Source: an uncultured Flavobacteriaceae bacterium
GTDB lineage: Bacteria; Bacteroidota; Bacteroidia; Flavobacteriales; Flavobacteriaceae
Assembly: GCA_947487895.1 (NCBI GenBank)
Contig: CANKYF010000018.1
Location: 1-64,000 of the forward strand
DNA length: 64,000 nucleotides
Direction of reading: 5' to 3'
The position numbers and the translations under genes are program-made. This document shows, piece after piece, positions 26,729 through 35,662 of the stretch. The number at the start of each line of letters is the position of its first letter. Position 1 is the stretch's first letter. The notes beneath the pieces were generated by a model that was not told where the DNA came from, searched no databases, and was given only the letters and a program-made list of their open reading frames with translations.

Positions 26729-28186
26729 TTAATCTAAATTCTTTTGAGGAACTTTTACATGCAAATTATTACTCATTTTGACTAACTCATTTTTTAACTC
26801 ATTAACTTTTTCTGGATTTTCGCTTACCAAATTATCTGCTTCAGATATATCTTCTTTTAAATTATAAAGCTCATAGGTTTCGGTTTCATAGAAATAGATT
26901 AATTTCCAATCACCTTTTCTTATGGCTTGCCCTGGTGTCCATCCACTAGTATGATAATGTGGATAATCCCAAAATAAGACTTCATGAACTGAATTTTGAT
27001 TACCCTCTAATAATGGTTTTAAACTAACACCATCTTTATGCTGTTCTGGCAGTTTTGGCAAATCTAGTACATCTAATATAGTAGGAAACAAATCCATGCT
27101 TATTACTGGAGCATCAATTTTCTCTCCAACATTTTCATTAGGTTTTTTTATAATTAGAGGTACTTTTATTCCACCTTCATATGCCCAACCTTTACCAGCT
27201 CTTAAAGGCTTCACACTTGTTGGAGGTATCCAATTGGATTCTGTTGTTGACAAGCCTCCATTGTCTGAAGTAAAAACAATAAGTGTATTTTTATCAAGCC
27301 CTAAAACGTTTATTTTATCTAAGAGCCTTCCAACATTTTCATCTAAAGCGTATACCATGGAGGCATATTCATCACTGTACTGATTTTGTACCGTTATTGA
27401 GTTGCCTTCAACTTTTGTAATTGGTAAACTATCTATTAATAGTTTTCTTTTTTCTTTAAATTTAGCTATGTGTTTTTTACTAGCTTCAATAGGTGTGTGA
27501 ACTGTATAATAAGCCAAGTACAACAAAAACGGATTGTTTTTATTTTCTTCTATAAAGTTAATAGATGCATCGGTTAATCTATCCGTTAGGTATTCACCAT
27601 CTGGACCATCTGCAAGTTTAGGATTTTTATATGGCGCATAATAACCACCAGGTGGTTGCCCCATATGATGCCCTCCTATATTAATATCAAAGCCTTGGTC
27701 TTCTGGAAAAAAACCAACATCACCTAAATGCCATTTTCCAGCAAAAAAAGTTTTGTATTTATGTTCTTTTAAAGCTTCTGCAATGGTAACTTCTTCTAAA
27801 GGCAATTGATTTAAATCTGTGACACCTAATAATTTTTTATTGTTTAGATCATGACCAGGTATCCAATCGGTTATCCCAACTCTTGAGGGATATTTCCCCG
27901 TAATAAGAGCTGCTCTTGTTGGTGAACAAACTGGGCTTGGCGTATAAGCATTTGTGAAAACATGACTTTCTGATGCAAATTTATCAATGTTAGGCGTTTC
28001 GTAAAAACTACTACCGTAACATCCTAAATCTGTCCATCCTAGATCGTCAACTAATATAAAAACGATATTCTTATGAGGCACCTCATCAAATGTGTTTTTG
28101 TTTTCAGTATTTATTTTTTTATCAGATTTACATCCAATACTAAAAACAAGCATAAAATTGATTAAAACCCAAGTTATTTTTTTCAT
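26729..28186 (-). CDS. S1 sulfatase lipoprotein
   Basis: A 485-residue lipoprotein (SIGC, Cys19) with an arylsulfatase fold. The formylglycine signature is Cys87-Ser-Pro-Thr-Arg91, then AALITGKYPSRVGITDWIPGHD; FILVDDLGWTDLGC (43-56) and FTSDNGG carry metal ligands. The CSPTR form and the TDWIPG block set it apart from the other three sulfatases of the window, so it probably removes sulfate from a different position. It is the third gene after SusC and SusD on the same strand and shares their regulation through FecR/sigma. The start is 84 bases downstream of the SusD stop, across a strong hairpin. Confidence 0.9.
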   Translation of the reverse strand: MKKITWVLINFMLVFSIGCKSDKKINTENKNTFDEVPHKNIVFILVDDLGWTDLGCYGSSFYETPNIDKFASESHVFTNAYTPSPVCSPTRAALITGKYPSRVGITDWIPGHDLNNKKLLGVTDLNQLPLEEVTIAEALKEHKYKTFFAGKWHLGDVGFFPEDQGFDINIGGHHMGQPPGGYYAPYKNPKLADGPDGEYLTDRLTDASINFIEENKNNPFLLYLAYYTVHTPIEASKKHIAKFKEKRKLLIDSLPITKVEGNSITVQNQYSDEYASMVYALDENVGRLLDKINVLGLDKNTLIVFTSDNGGLSTTESNWIPPTSVKPLRAGKGWAYEGGIKVPLIIKKPNENVGEKIDAPVISMDLFPTILDVLDLPKLPEQHKDGVSLKPLLEGNQNSVHEVLFWDYPHYHTSGWTPGQAIRKGDWKLIYFYETETYELYNLKEDISEADNLVSENPEKVNELKNELVKMSNNLHVKVPQKNLD

Positions 28187-28234
28187 GTTTAAATTCTGTT
28201 TGAGATGATCTCGTTTTTATAACTTCTAACAAAT

Positions 28235-28261
28235 AACTCCTCTACACTATGTAGAGGAGTT
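28235..28261 (-). terminator. Strong hairpin after the SusD gene
   Basis: AACTCCTCTACA and TGTAGAGGAGTT form a perfect 12-bp stem with a three-base loop, 10 bases after the SusD stop codon. On the minus strand the following bases are ATTTGTTAG, a poor T run. It may therefore be a partial terminator or a 3' stabiliser that keeps SusCD levels above those of the downstream sulfatase. Confidence 0.7.
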
Positions 28262-28270
28262 ACATTTTAG

Positions 28271-29737
28271 TTATTCTGGATATCCTGTGTTTTGATCTAA
28301 ATTAGGGTTGTTGTCTCTTTGCGCTTGAGGTATTGGATATAGAACTTGATGTGATTGAGCCGCTTTCCCTCTACTAATAGCACTTTGTATAAATTTACCA
28401 TGTCTTATTAGGTCTTCTCTCCTTAATCCTTCTATACTCAATTCACGACCTCTTTCTGCCAGTATAAAATCCCTTAAAGCTTCTTTAGATGCAAAATCTG
28501 TCAATAATACATCAGGTATACCAGCTCTATCTCTAATAGCATTAATTAAATCTATGCTGGGTTGGGTTGGTCCATCTAATTCATTTATTGCTTCAGCTCT
28601 TGCTAAAATAATATCTGCCAACCTCACAAACGGGACATCATTTCCATGATTATTTCCAGAGGCATTTGGGTCTGGGGTGTATTTAAAACTGCGAATATCA
28701 TCTAAAGCTGCACCACCCGAATCTCTGTCTAGCGGTGTTAAAACACCAGTTGTAGTTGGTGTATACTCTGTAATGAAATGATCTCTTCTAAGATCACCTG
28801 ACTCATAAGTTTCGTAAAAAGCTGTATACGTTCTAAATTGCGCTCCAAAATTAGACCAATTAGATTGTATTGGATAATTGGGAGGAAACGCATGTGGCAT
28901 ATAAACATTGTTTTGATTAGAGCCAACTAAGCTTTCAAAAGTATAAATAAACTCATTATTATCTTCACCTTCTACAGAGAAGAGTTTTGTTATATCGCCA
29001 TATAGTTCATACCCTAAACCTATGACCTCTTGTGCTGCATCTGCTGCTTTTTGCCATTCTTTATTATTCAAATAAAACTTTGTTAAAAGCGCATAAGCAC
29101 TTCCTTTGTTTGCTCTACTAGAAACGCCTCCTGCATCTAAATTATCTGCTGCAAACATAAAATCTGCTTCTACATAGTTTCTATATTCTTGTTCTGTGGG
29201 TCTCGGGGTTTCTTTACCAATCGCTTCAATTTCATCTAGTGATGCACCATCTGGAATTTCAATAATTGGTGTAGGCCCAAATGAATTATGAAGAATATAA
29301 TAAGACATGCTTCTAATAAACCTTGCTTCTGCTATTATTTTATTAGATGCAGCCTCATCAAGACCATCTAAACCATTTACAACAGATATTACATTGTTTG
29401 CTGCTGCTATGGCCTCATAAAACCTGTTATACTGATTGTTAAAATAAGCTACCGAAGGATCCCATGTAAAATTTATGATTGGTAACACTCGGCCGTTAAG
29501 CCCTCCCCCAGTTTCCCATGTCTCATCTGTAGGCAACTGTGTTAGTACAAAATAATCAATAGCCTCAAAATTTGTTAAAATCAATTCGCTATATGCACCC
29601 GTTAACAAAGCATCAATACCTGCTTGGTCTTGTAGAAAAACACCTGGATCATATTCTGTAAAAACTTCTTCTTCTAAAAAATTCTCACAATTCGTTAATG
29701 TAAAAATTACTATTATGCTAAATATATATTTTTTCAT
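28271..29737 (-). CDS. SusD/RagB-family surface glycan-binding lipoprotein
   Basis: A 488-residue lipoprotein when started at the internal ATG at 29737, which gives a proper signal MKKYIFSIIVIFTLTNC (lipid Cys17). An upstream ATG at 29761 overlaps the SusC end and would add eight residues before the signal. SusD marks include YYFNQYNRFYEAIAAANNVI, ARFIRSMSYYILHNSFGPTPI and the C-terminal FILAERGRELSIEGLRREDLIRHG. It forms the lid on its SusC partner and captures oligosaccharide at the outer membrane. The substrate is probably a sulfated galactan fragment, judged from neighbouring enzymes. Confidence 0.93.
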   Translation of the reverse strand: MKKYIFSIIVIFTLTNCENFLEEEVFTEYDPGVFLQDQAGIDALLTGAYSELILTNFEAIDYFVLTQLPTDETWETGGGLNGRVLPIINFTWDPSVAYFNNQYNRFYEAIAAANNVISVVNGLDGLDEAASNKIIAEARFIRSMSYYILHNSFGPTPIIEIPDGASLDEIEAIGKETPRPTEQEYRNYVEADFMFAADNLDAGGVSSRANKGSAYALLTKFYLNNKEWQKAADAAQEVIGLGYELYGDITKLFSVEGEDNNEFIYTFESLVGSNQNNVYMPHAFPPNYPIQSNWSNFGAQFRTYTAFYETYESGDLRRDHFITEYTPTTTGVLTPLDRDSGGAALDDIRSFKYTPDPNASGNNHGNDVPFVRLADIILARAEAINELDGPTQPSIDLINAIRDRAGIPDVLLTDFASKEALRDFILAERGRELSIEGLRREDLIRHGKFIQSAISRGKAAQSHQVLYPIPQAQRDNNPNLDQNTGYPE

Positions 29738-29747
29738 TGCCTTATTT

Positions 29748-32700
29748 TTAAAATTTAACATCTAAACCAATTCTAACCGTTTTTGCTAGAGGGTAGCTAT
29801 TGTAACTACTTCTTGTAACTCCAGTCCCTTCAGCACTAGCATCTGGATCGTATCCTTCAAAATCTGTTATAGTGAATACGTTATCAGCTGCAACAAAGAG
29901 ATTTAACGAAGTAATCCCCCAATACCCTTTTACAGGTACATTATAACCAAGAGTTATATTTTTTAATCTTATGAAAGAAGCATCTACAACTGTTAATGAA
30001 TTTATTTTACGTGCACCACCATAAACATCTGAATTCTCTCCTGATGGTAAACTGTTTGATGGGTTAGATGTTGTCCATCTGTCTTGGTAGTATTGAGATA
30101 TAGAATTTCTAGCTGAATTGGTTGGATATAATGATTCGGTAACGTTTGCATCTAGAGATTCGATACCTTGTACGCCTTGTAAAAAGATTTCAAGAGAGAA
30201 ATTTTTATATTTAAAATTGTTGTTAAAACCAAATGTTAAATCTGGAAATGGATCACCTAATACTACTCTATCATTGGCATCTACATCACCATCCATATCT
30301 TGGTCAACAAAACGCGGCATTCCTGGTGAAAACGTTGGAGTTGCTGAATTAGCAATATCATCACCTGTTTGAAAAATACCATCTATTTCATAACCGTAAA
30401 ATGCCTGAAGCGGAGAACCTTCTCTAACAATAGTATATTGGGTTATAAAAGTACCAATTTCACCTCCTATAATTTCTTCAGTAAAGTCGGGTAACTCTAT
30501 GACTTCATTTTTTAAGAATGATAGATTTAAATTAGTTGTCCATTTAAAATCTTCTTTATCGATATTGATACTTCTTAGGCTGAAATCTAAACCCTTATTT
30601 TGTACTTCTCCTAAATTGATTCGTACACTATTAAACCCAACAACTGAAGGCAAGGGTTTATTAAAAAGTTGATCTGATGTCTTTCTATTAAAATAATCAA
30701 TAGAACCAGTAATCCTATTGTTTATTAGCCCGTAATCAATACCAACATTTATCTCTTTAGTGGTTTCCCATTTTAAATCTGGATTTGGTAATCTTGCAGC
30801 CACAACTCCTTGTGCTATATTACCTCCAAAAACGGCATTATTACCACCAGAGACTAATGTTTGTCTGGTCTCAAAATTCTCAATACCCTGATTACCTAAT
30901 TCTCCGTAACCAATTCTAAGTTTAAGATTGTTAATGGTTTTATTATCGTTTAAAAAGGGCTCTTCACTTATTTTCCATCCAACTGATGCTGAAGGAAAGA
31001 AAGCATATTTATTATTTTCGGCAAATCTAGAAGAACCATCTACTCTAAAAGATGCTGTTAATAGATATTTACCTTTATAATCATAAGTTGTACGACCAAT
31101 AAAACCATTTAATTGATTTTTAATTTTAGAACTTGAAATGGCATCATTTAAATCCCCATTTCCACTTTGCAATAAATTGGTTCCTGTAGCATCAGAAAGA
31201 AAACCTGCGCCACTAGCACCAACTTCACGTATTAAAAACTCTTCTAAGGTAACACCTCCAAAAATGGAAAAATTATGATCTTCATTAAACGTATTACTGT
31301 ATTTTAATAAAGCCTCTACCAACCAATGCGAGCCTTCAAGAGAGTTTACTTCAGCAATACCACCTTGTGCTAAACCATTATTGGTTACTCGGCTATTGTA
31401 AAGATCTGTACGCGAATTATTTGTATCTGCCCCCAAACGTAGTGTCGCGGTAACATTTTCTACAATTTCATAATTCGCATTTAACGAAGCATAAAACCTA
31501 TTTATAACGGTTTGATTGTCTATACCATCTATTAATGCTAATGGATTATCTAATGCTATAGAAGCATTTCTAAAATAACGCCCATTATTATCAAAACCCG
31601 AGGAAAGTGTTGGGTCAAATTGAATGGCTGAATTAATAGGACCCGCTCCTTCATTGGCATCATTAGAGAATAAAATATTGTTGTTGGTTTGTCTCGTATA
31701 ATTTGCATTCACTGAAACCAATAAGTTTTCTAAAGGTCTGGTTTGCATATTCAATCTAATATTGTATTTCTGACTAGAGGAACTTTTCACAATACCCTCT
31801 TGGTCAAAATAATTAAGACCTAAATAATAATTTCCTTTATCATTTCCACCAGACATGGATATTTGATGATTTTGAACTGTAGCATTTTGAAAAATCTCGT
31901 TTTGCCAATTAGTTCCAGCTCCAAAAGAAGCTATATCTGCAGCCGAATAAGTTCCAGGGGTTCTAAGATTTACTAGATTTGCATAGTCTTGAGCGCCTAA
32001 TACATCCAAATCTTTAGCTACAGATTGAAATCCAGTATACGCACTATATGATAATGTTGTTTTACCAACCCGTCCTTTTTTAGTGGTAATCAATACCACA
32101 CCGTTTGAGGCTCGTGTACCATAAATAGCAGCTGATGAAGCGTCTTTTAAAACATCTATAGATTCTATATCTCCAGGACTCAATGATGATGGGTCTACGC
32201 CTGGTAATCCATCTACAACAAAAAGCACAGAATTATCACTATTTATAGAACCTGCACCACGAATTTGCACTTTCAACCCAGCTCCAGGTGCTGAACTTAC
32301 CTGACTTACATTAACACCAGATGCCGCACCATTAAGTAATTGAACCGCATCATAATTTGCACCTTGGGTAAAATCTTCTGATTTTACTGAGGCTATGGCA
32401 CCTGTAAGATCTGTTCTCCTTTGTATACCATACCCAACAACTACAACTTCGTCTAAAGCAGCAGCATCTTCCTCTAAAACGACATTAATTTCTGTTCTAT
32501 TATCAACAAAAATCTCCTGAGTTTTATATCCGATATAGGAGAAAACTAAAACTGCGTTTTCATCTTTTAGTGTTAAGGTGAAATTTCCATCAAAATCCGT
32601 TTGGGCACCATTAATAGTTCCTTTTTCCAGAATATTAGCTCCAGATAAAGGCTGACCTGTATCATCTGTGACTACTCCAGACACCTGGTATTCTTGCTTA

Positions 32701-33086
32701 TTAATAATTGGTCTTGGGTGTTGTTCTTTTATAAGTATAGCATTATTAGCCGTTACTGTAATATTAAGATTCCCCTGTGATAAGCTACGTTTTAGCAATT
32801 TATTTGTACTTATAACACCTCTTTTAAGATGTACCTTAGGAAAATTTTCAAATAGACCTTCTTCGTAAAAAAATCTATAGTCTGTCTGATTCTTGATAAG
32901 TTTGAATACTTCATCAACTGTTAACGTTTTATCTTCTTCTACTTTAATTTTAGAATTTTGCGACACTATATTAGTAGGCGTTAATGCAAAAATAGTTGTG
33001 CAGAATAAGAAAATAAATGTCCTCATAATAATCATTAAGAGCCATTTTCTGGATAGAAAACGGACATCAGTTAATTTAATTTCCAT
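29748..33086 (-). CDS. SusC/RagA TonB-dependent transporter with N-terminal signalling domain
   Basis: A 1112-residue outer-membrane transporter. After an exported leader (about 1-43) come a secretin/TonB N-terminal (STN) signalling domain (about 47-115), a carboxypeptidase-like beta-sandwich (about 130-212), a plug starting near VVVVGYGIQRRTDLTGAI (214 onward) and a large beta-barrel to the end. The STN domain marks transporters that signal to an anti-sigma factor; FecR and an ECF sigma gene lie directly upstream. Together with SusD it imports oligosaccharides with TonB energy. The region 33087-33298 upstream is AT-rich with no clear promoter found. Confidence 0.94.
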   Translation of the reverse strand: MEIKLTDVRFLSRKWLLMIIMRTFIFLFCTTIFALTPTNIVSQNSKIKVEEDKTLTVDEVFKLIKNQTDYRFFYEEGLFENFPKVHLKRGVISTNKLLKRSLSQGNLNITVTANNAILIKEQHPRPIINKQEYQVSGVVTDDTGQPLSGANILEKGTINGAQTDFDGNFTLTLKDENAVLVFSYIGYKTQEIFVDNRTEINVVLEEDAAALDEVVVVGYGIQRRTDLTGAIASVKSEDFTQGANYDAVQLLNGAASGVNVSQVSSAPGAGLKVQIRGAGSINSDNSVLFVVDGLPGVDPSSLSPGDIESIDVLKDASSAAIYGTRASNGVVLITTKKGRVGKTTLSYSAYTGFQSVAKDLDVLGAQDYANLVNLRTPGTYSAADIASFGAGTNWQNEIFQNATVQNHQISMSGGNDKGNYYLGLNYFDQEGIVKSSSSQKYNIRLNMQTRPLENLLVSVNANYTRQTNNNILFSNDANEGAGPINSAIQFDPTLSSGFDNNGRYFRNASIALDNPLALIDGIDNQTVINRFYASLNANYEIVENVTATLRLGADTNNSRTDLYNSRVTNNGLAQGGIAEVNSLEGSHWLVEALLKYSNTFNEDHNFSIFGGVTLEEFLIREVGASGAGFLSDATGTNLLQSGNGDLNDAISSSKIKNQLNGFIGRTTYDYKGKYLLTASFRVDGSSRFAENNKYAFFPSASVGWKISEEPFLNDNKTINNLKLRIGYGELGNQGIENFETRQTLVSGGNNAVFGGNIAQGVVAARLPNPDLKWETTKEINVGIDYGLINNRITGSIDYFNRKTSDQLFNKPLPSVVGFNSVRINLGEVQNKGLDFSLRSINIDKEDFKWTTNLNLSFLKNEVIELPDFTEEIIGGEIGTFITQYTIVREGSPLQAFYGYEIDGIFQTGDDIANSATPTFSPGMPRFVDQDMDGDVDANDRVVLGDPFPDLTFGFNNNFKYKNFSLEIFLQGVQGIESLDANVTESLYPTNSARNSISQYYQDRWTTSNPSNSLPSGENSDVYGGARKINSLTVVDASFIRLKNITLGYNVPVKGYWGITSLNLFVAADNVFTITDFEGYDPDASAEGTGVTRSSYNSYPLAKTVRIGLDVKF

Positions 33087-33298
33087 AAATTTGTGTATTA
33101 TTTAGTTAGTTAAATACTTTTAATTAATTGATAATAATTCTAAGGGGATAGAGCTTTTTACTTTTGCCGGTTAAACTTTATCCTCGTTTTTGTTCTAGTT
33201 ATTTTATGTCATAGGCTAAAAATTTTAGATGCTTTAATATTTAGTTTAAATTATTTAAGAGGTTTATATACTTAACTTACCTCGCTATAACTCATTTT

Positions 33299-34468
33299 TT
33301 ATTTTAGTTTTATTATTTTGTTATCTATTTCGTAATTATTTATTGAACTAGATTTCATGATTAATAAAATTTCTTCTATACTTTGACGCTTATCTAAAAC
33401 ACCATTAAATTTCACCGATTTTAAATCTGTATTTTCAAAAACAATATCAACATCATACCATCTTGATAGTACTTTCATAATGTCTTTTAATGATTTGCCT
33501 TCAAAACTAAAAACGCCTCTTTTCCATGAAATCTCTCCTTCTACATCAACATTAGCTACTTTAATAGTATTATTTTCAGTATTTAAATTTGATTGTTGAT
33601 TTGGACTTAGGTTTTGCTTTAAATCGCCATTTGCAATTGCTACTTTACCTTCAACCAATGTGGTTAGAATATTTGTCTCATCCTTATAAGCTTTTATGTT
33701 AAATTCTGTTCCTATTACTTCAACTTCCTGAAATTGATTCCAAACTTTAAATTTCGAACCTTTATGTGCAGTACTGGGGGATACTTCAAAATAGGCTTCA
33801 CCATAAACAAGTTCTACTTGGCGCGTAGCTCCATCAATAAATGATACTGGATATTTTAGTTGAGATTCAGAATTTAGCCATATTTCAGTGCCGTCTGATA
33901 AAATAATATGAAATTGACCGCCTCTAGGTATGGTTAAATAATTATATGTAATCGCTGATGATTTTTGTTTGCCTTGATTATATACTATTTGTTCGTCATT
34001 ACTAATGGTCGTTTTTGTTTGGTAGGTATTCCCACTTCCTAATGCTATATTAGAACCATCTTCTAAAGTTAAGATTGCTTTATCTGTACCTGGTTCAATA
34101 TTATTTGGTGTTATGGAAATATCATTTACTATTGGGTTAGTATCTGTAGAATTATCGAAGTTGTTACTCCTAAAGAAATAACTGGCGGCAAAAATCCCTA
34201 TAAATACTGCCGCCGCCGTATAACGCCAAACAAGAGTTTTCTTTTTTAATAATTTATTCTCTTGTTGTTCTGCAATCTCTAGGATATTATCATGAATGCG
34301 GTTGGCAACATGCTCTTCCATTTCAGGATATTCATCTAGTAGTTTATAGACCTCGTGAATATGTGGGATTTCAGATAAATCTTTTGAGGTTTTTAAATAG
34401 GTTATGATTTGCTGCACTTCGGCTTGTGAGCATTCACGCTTTATAAATTTTATAAAAAGTTCTTCCAT
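33299..34468 (-). CDS. FecR-family anti-sigma factor
   Basis: A 389-residue inner-membrane protein. The N-terminal cytoplasmic part (1-80) contacts sigma, one membrane helix follows (about 86-104, VWRYTAAAVFIGIFAASYFF), then a periplasmic FecR domain (IPRGGQFHIILSDGTEIWLNSESQLKYP) and the C-terminal DUF4974 region. The ATG at 34468 is preferred because FecR proteins usually begin with the MEELFIKFIKRE-type sigma-binding helix; a GTG at 34516 would add 16 unlikely residues. It should relay occupancy of the SusC transporter to the ECF sigma factor encoded 285 bases upstream. Confidence 0.92.
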   Translation of the reverse strand: MEELFIKFIKRECSQAEVQQIITYLKTSKDLSEIPHIHEVYKLLDEYPEMEEHVANRIHDNILEIAEQQENKLLKKKTLVWRYTAAAVFIGIFAASYFFRSNNFDNSTDTNPIVNDISITPNNIEPGTDKAILTLEDGSNIALGSGNTYQTKTTISNDEQIVYNQGKQKSSAITYNYLTIPRGGQFHIILSDGTEIWLNSESQLKYPVSFIDGATRQVELVYGEAYFEVSPSTAHKGSKFKVWNQFQEVEVIGTEFNIKAYKDETNILTTLVEGKVAIANGDLKQNLSPNQQSNLNTENNTIKVANVDVEGEISWKRGVFSFEGKSLKDIMKVLSRWYDVDIVFENTDLKSVKFNGVLDKRQSIEEILLIMKSSSINNYEIDNKIIKLK

Positions 34469-34753
34469 TAGTTTTTTAACCTCTTTACTTTTATGATACA
34501 CTATGCTACTATACACTTATAATACTCCTGAGACACTTTAGAGTACCATCCTATTTTTCATTTTTTAAATAAAAAAACCTCATACTCAATGAATACAAGG
34601 CTTAAGCGATTTCATTTATATCAAAAAACAGCTTGATTTTTGTAAAATTGAATTATATTTTCTTTGGGAGAAATAGAAAATATAAGTATAGTTTGAGTTT
34701 TATTATTGATATAGATTATATGAAATAGAAACGAATTTAATCGCTTATTTTAA

Positions 34754-35353
34754 TTACATCCAATTACTTGAAAACAGAAGTAGTGCTAATGCCACATCGT
34801 GGTTATTTAATAAAAAATTACGAAGGGTTTCTAAAGCCATACTCATTTGATTGCGAACAGTATTTTGAGATATCCCTAATTCTTTCGCTATTTCAGCATA
34901 ATTTTTACCATCGTTACGAGACATCTCGAAAATTAATCGTCTTCGGGGAGGTAATAGGTTTAGTGCCGATTGTTTTATTATTTCTAATTCTGCTTCACGA
35001 ATGTATTTTTCTGTTGAATTAGCTGTTTTTTGACTCTCGTAAAAAATCTCCTCTCTCAGTTTTCTATTATTTGCAGCCTTTTTTAGAAAAGATATATTTT
35101 TATTTCGTGTAATGGTAAATAGATATGATTTAATAGATAAATCTGAATTTAGAGTCTCTCTTTTAACCCATACTTTAAAAAATACATCTTGAACAATCTC
35201 TTCAGCATAGTCTTTAGAAATTACCATGCTCAAACTAAATCTATATAAATCGTTTCTGTAGGTATCAAACAGTTTGCGGAAGGCTTTTTCATTCCCTTCC
35301 TTTATCTGCTCAATTAATAGCTTTTCAATATGTTTAGTCTTATTATTTTCCAT
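34754..35353 (-). CDS. ECF-type RNA polymerase sigma factor
   Basis: A 199-residue sigma-70 family protein with region 2 (about 22-90, AFRKLFDTYRNDLYRFSLSMV and AEEIVQDVFFKVWVKRE) and region 4 (about 130-185, LPPRRRLIFEMSRNDGKNYAEIAKELGISQNTVRNQMSMAL). It is the Bacteroidetes ECF type paired with FecR. Gene order sigma, FecR, SusC, SusD, sulfatase on one strand fits trans-envelope signalling, in which SusC binding its glycan releases this sigma factor to activate the locus. Confidence 0.94.
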   Translation of the reverse strand: MENNKTKHIEKLLIEQIKEGNEKAFRKLFDTYRNDLYRFSLSMVISKDYAEEIVQDVFFKVWVKRETLNSDLSIKSYLFTITRNKNISFLKKAANNRKLREEIFYESQKTANSTEKYIREAELEIIKQSALNLLPPRRRLIFEMSRNDGKNYAEIAKELGISQNTVRNQMSMALETLRNFLLNNHDVALALLLFSSNWM

Positions 35354-35662
35354 TATTATATGAAATGGAAAGTTGGTTGTTTTTAGATTTTATCTTAGTT
35401 AGTAATAGATTTTTTAATTAAAACCCTATTCAATATTAAACAAATTTTATTGATATTTAATCAAAAAACTAATGAATTACACTAAAAAAACACGAACAAA
35501 TTGTATTATTTGTATTTTTTGAATGATTTTTTTGATAATTTTTAAAAAAACAATAGTATTCAATAACCAAATAAATATTACAATTTTGCTTGTTTTTAAA
35601 TCTACTAACTTTCAATAAAAAGACCTAACAGATCGGGTATCGTTAATAAAAACATCTTAAAA
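35354..35662. other. 309-base intergenic region upstream of the sigma gene
   Basis: Very AT-rich gap between the ECF sigma gene and the end of the Oar-like receptor gene. It holds one clean inverted repeat, ACAAAT-TGTATT-ATTTGT (35496-35513), which could be an operator. No convincing -7 box or terminator was found on either strand. Confidence 0.4.

Noticed and set aside
34469-34516. FecR start at the GTG codon at 34516
   Set aside because: The ATG at 34468 gives the standard FecR beginning; the added residues have no family support.
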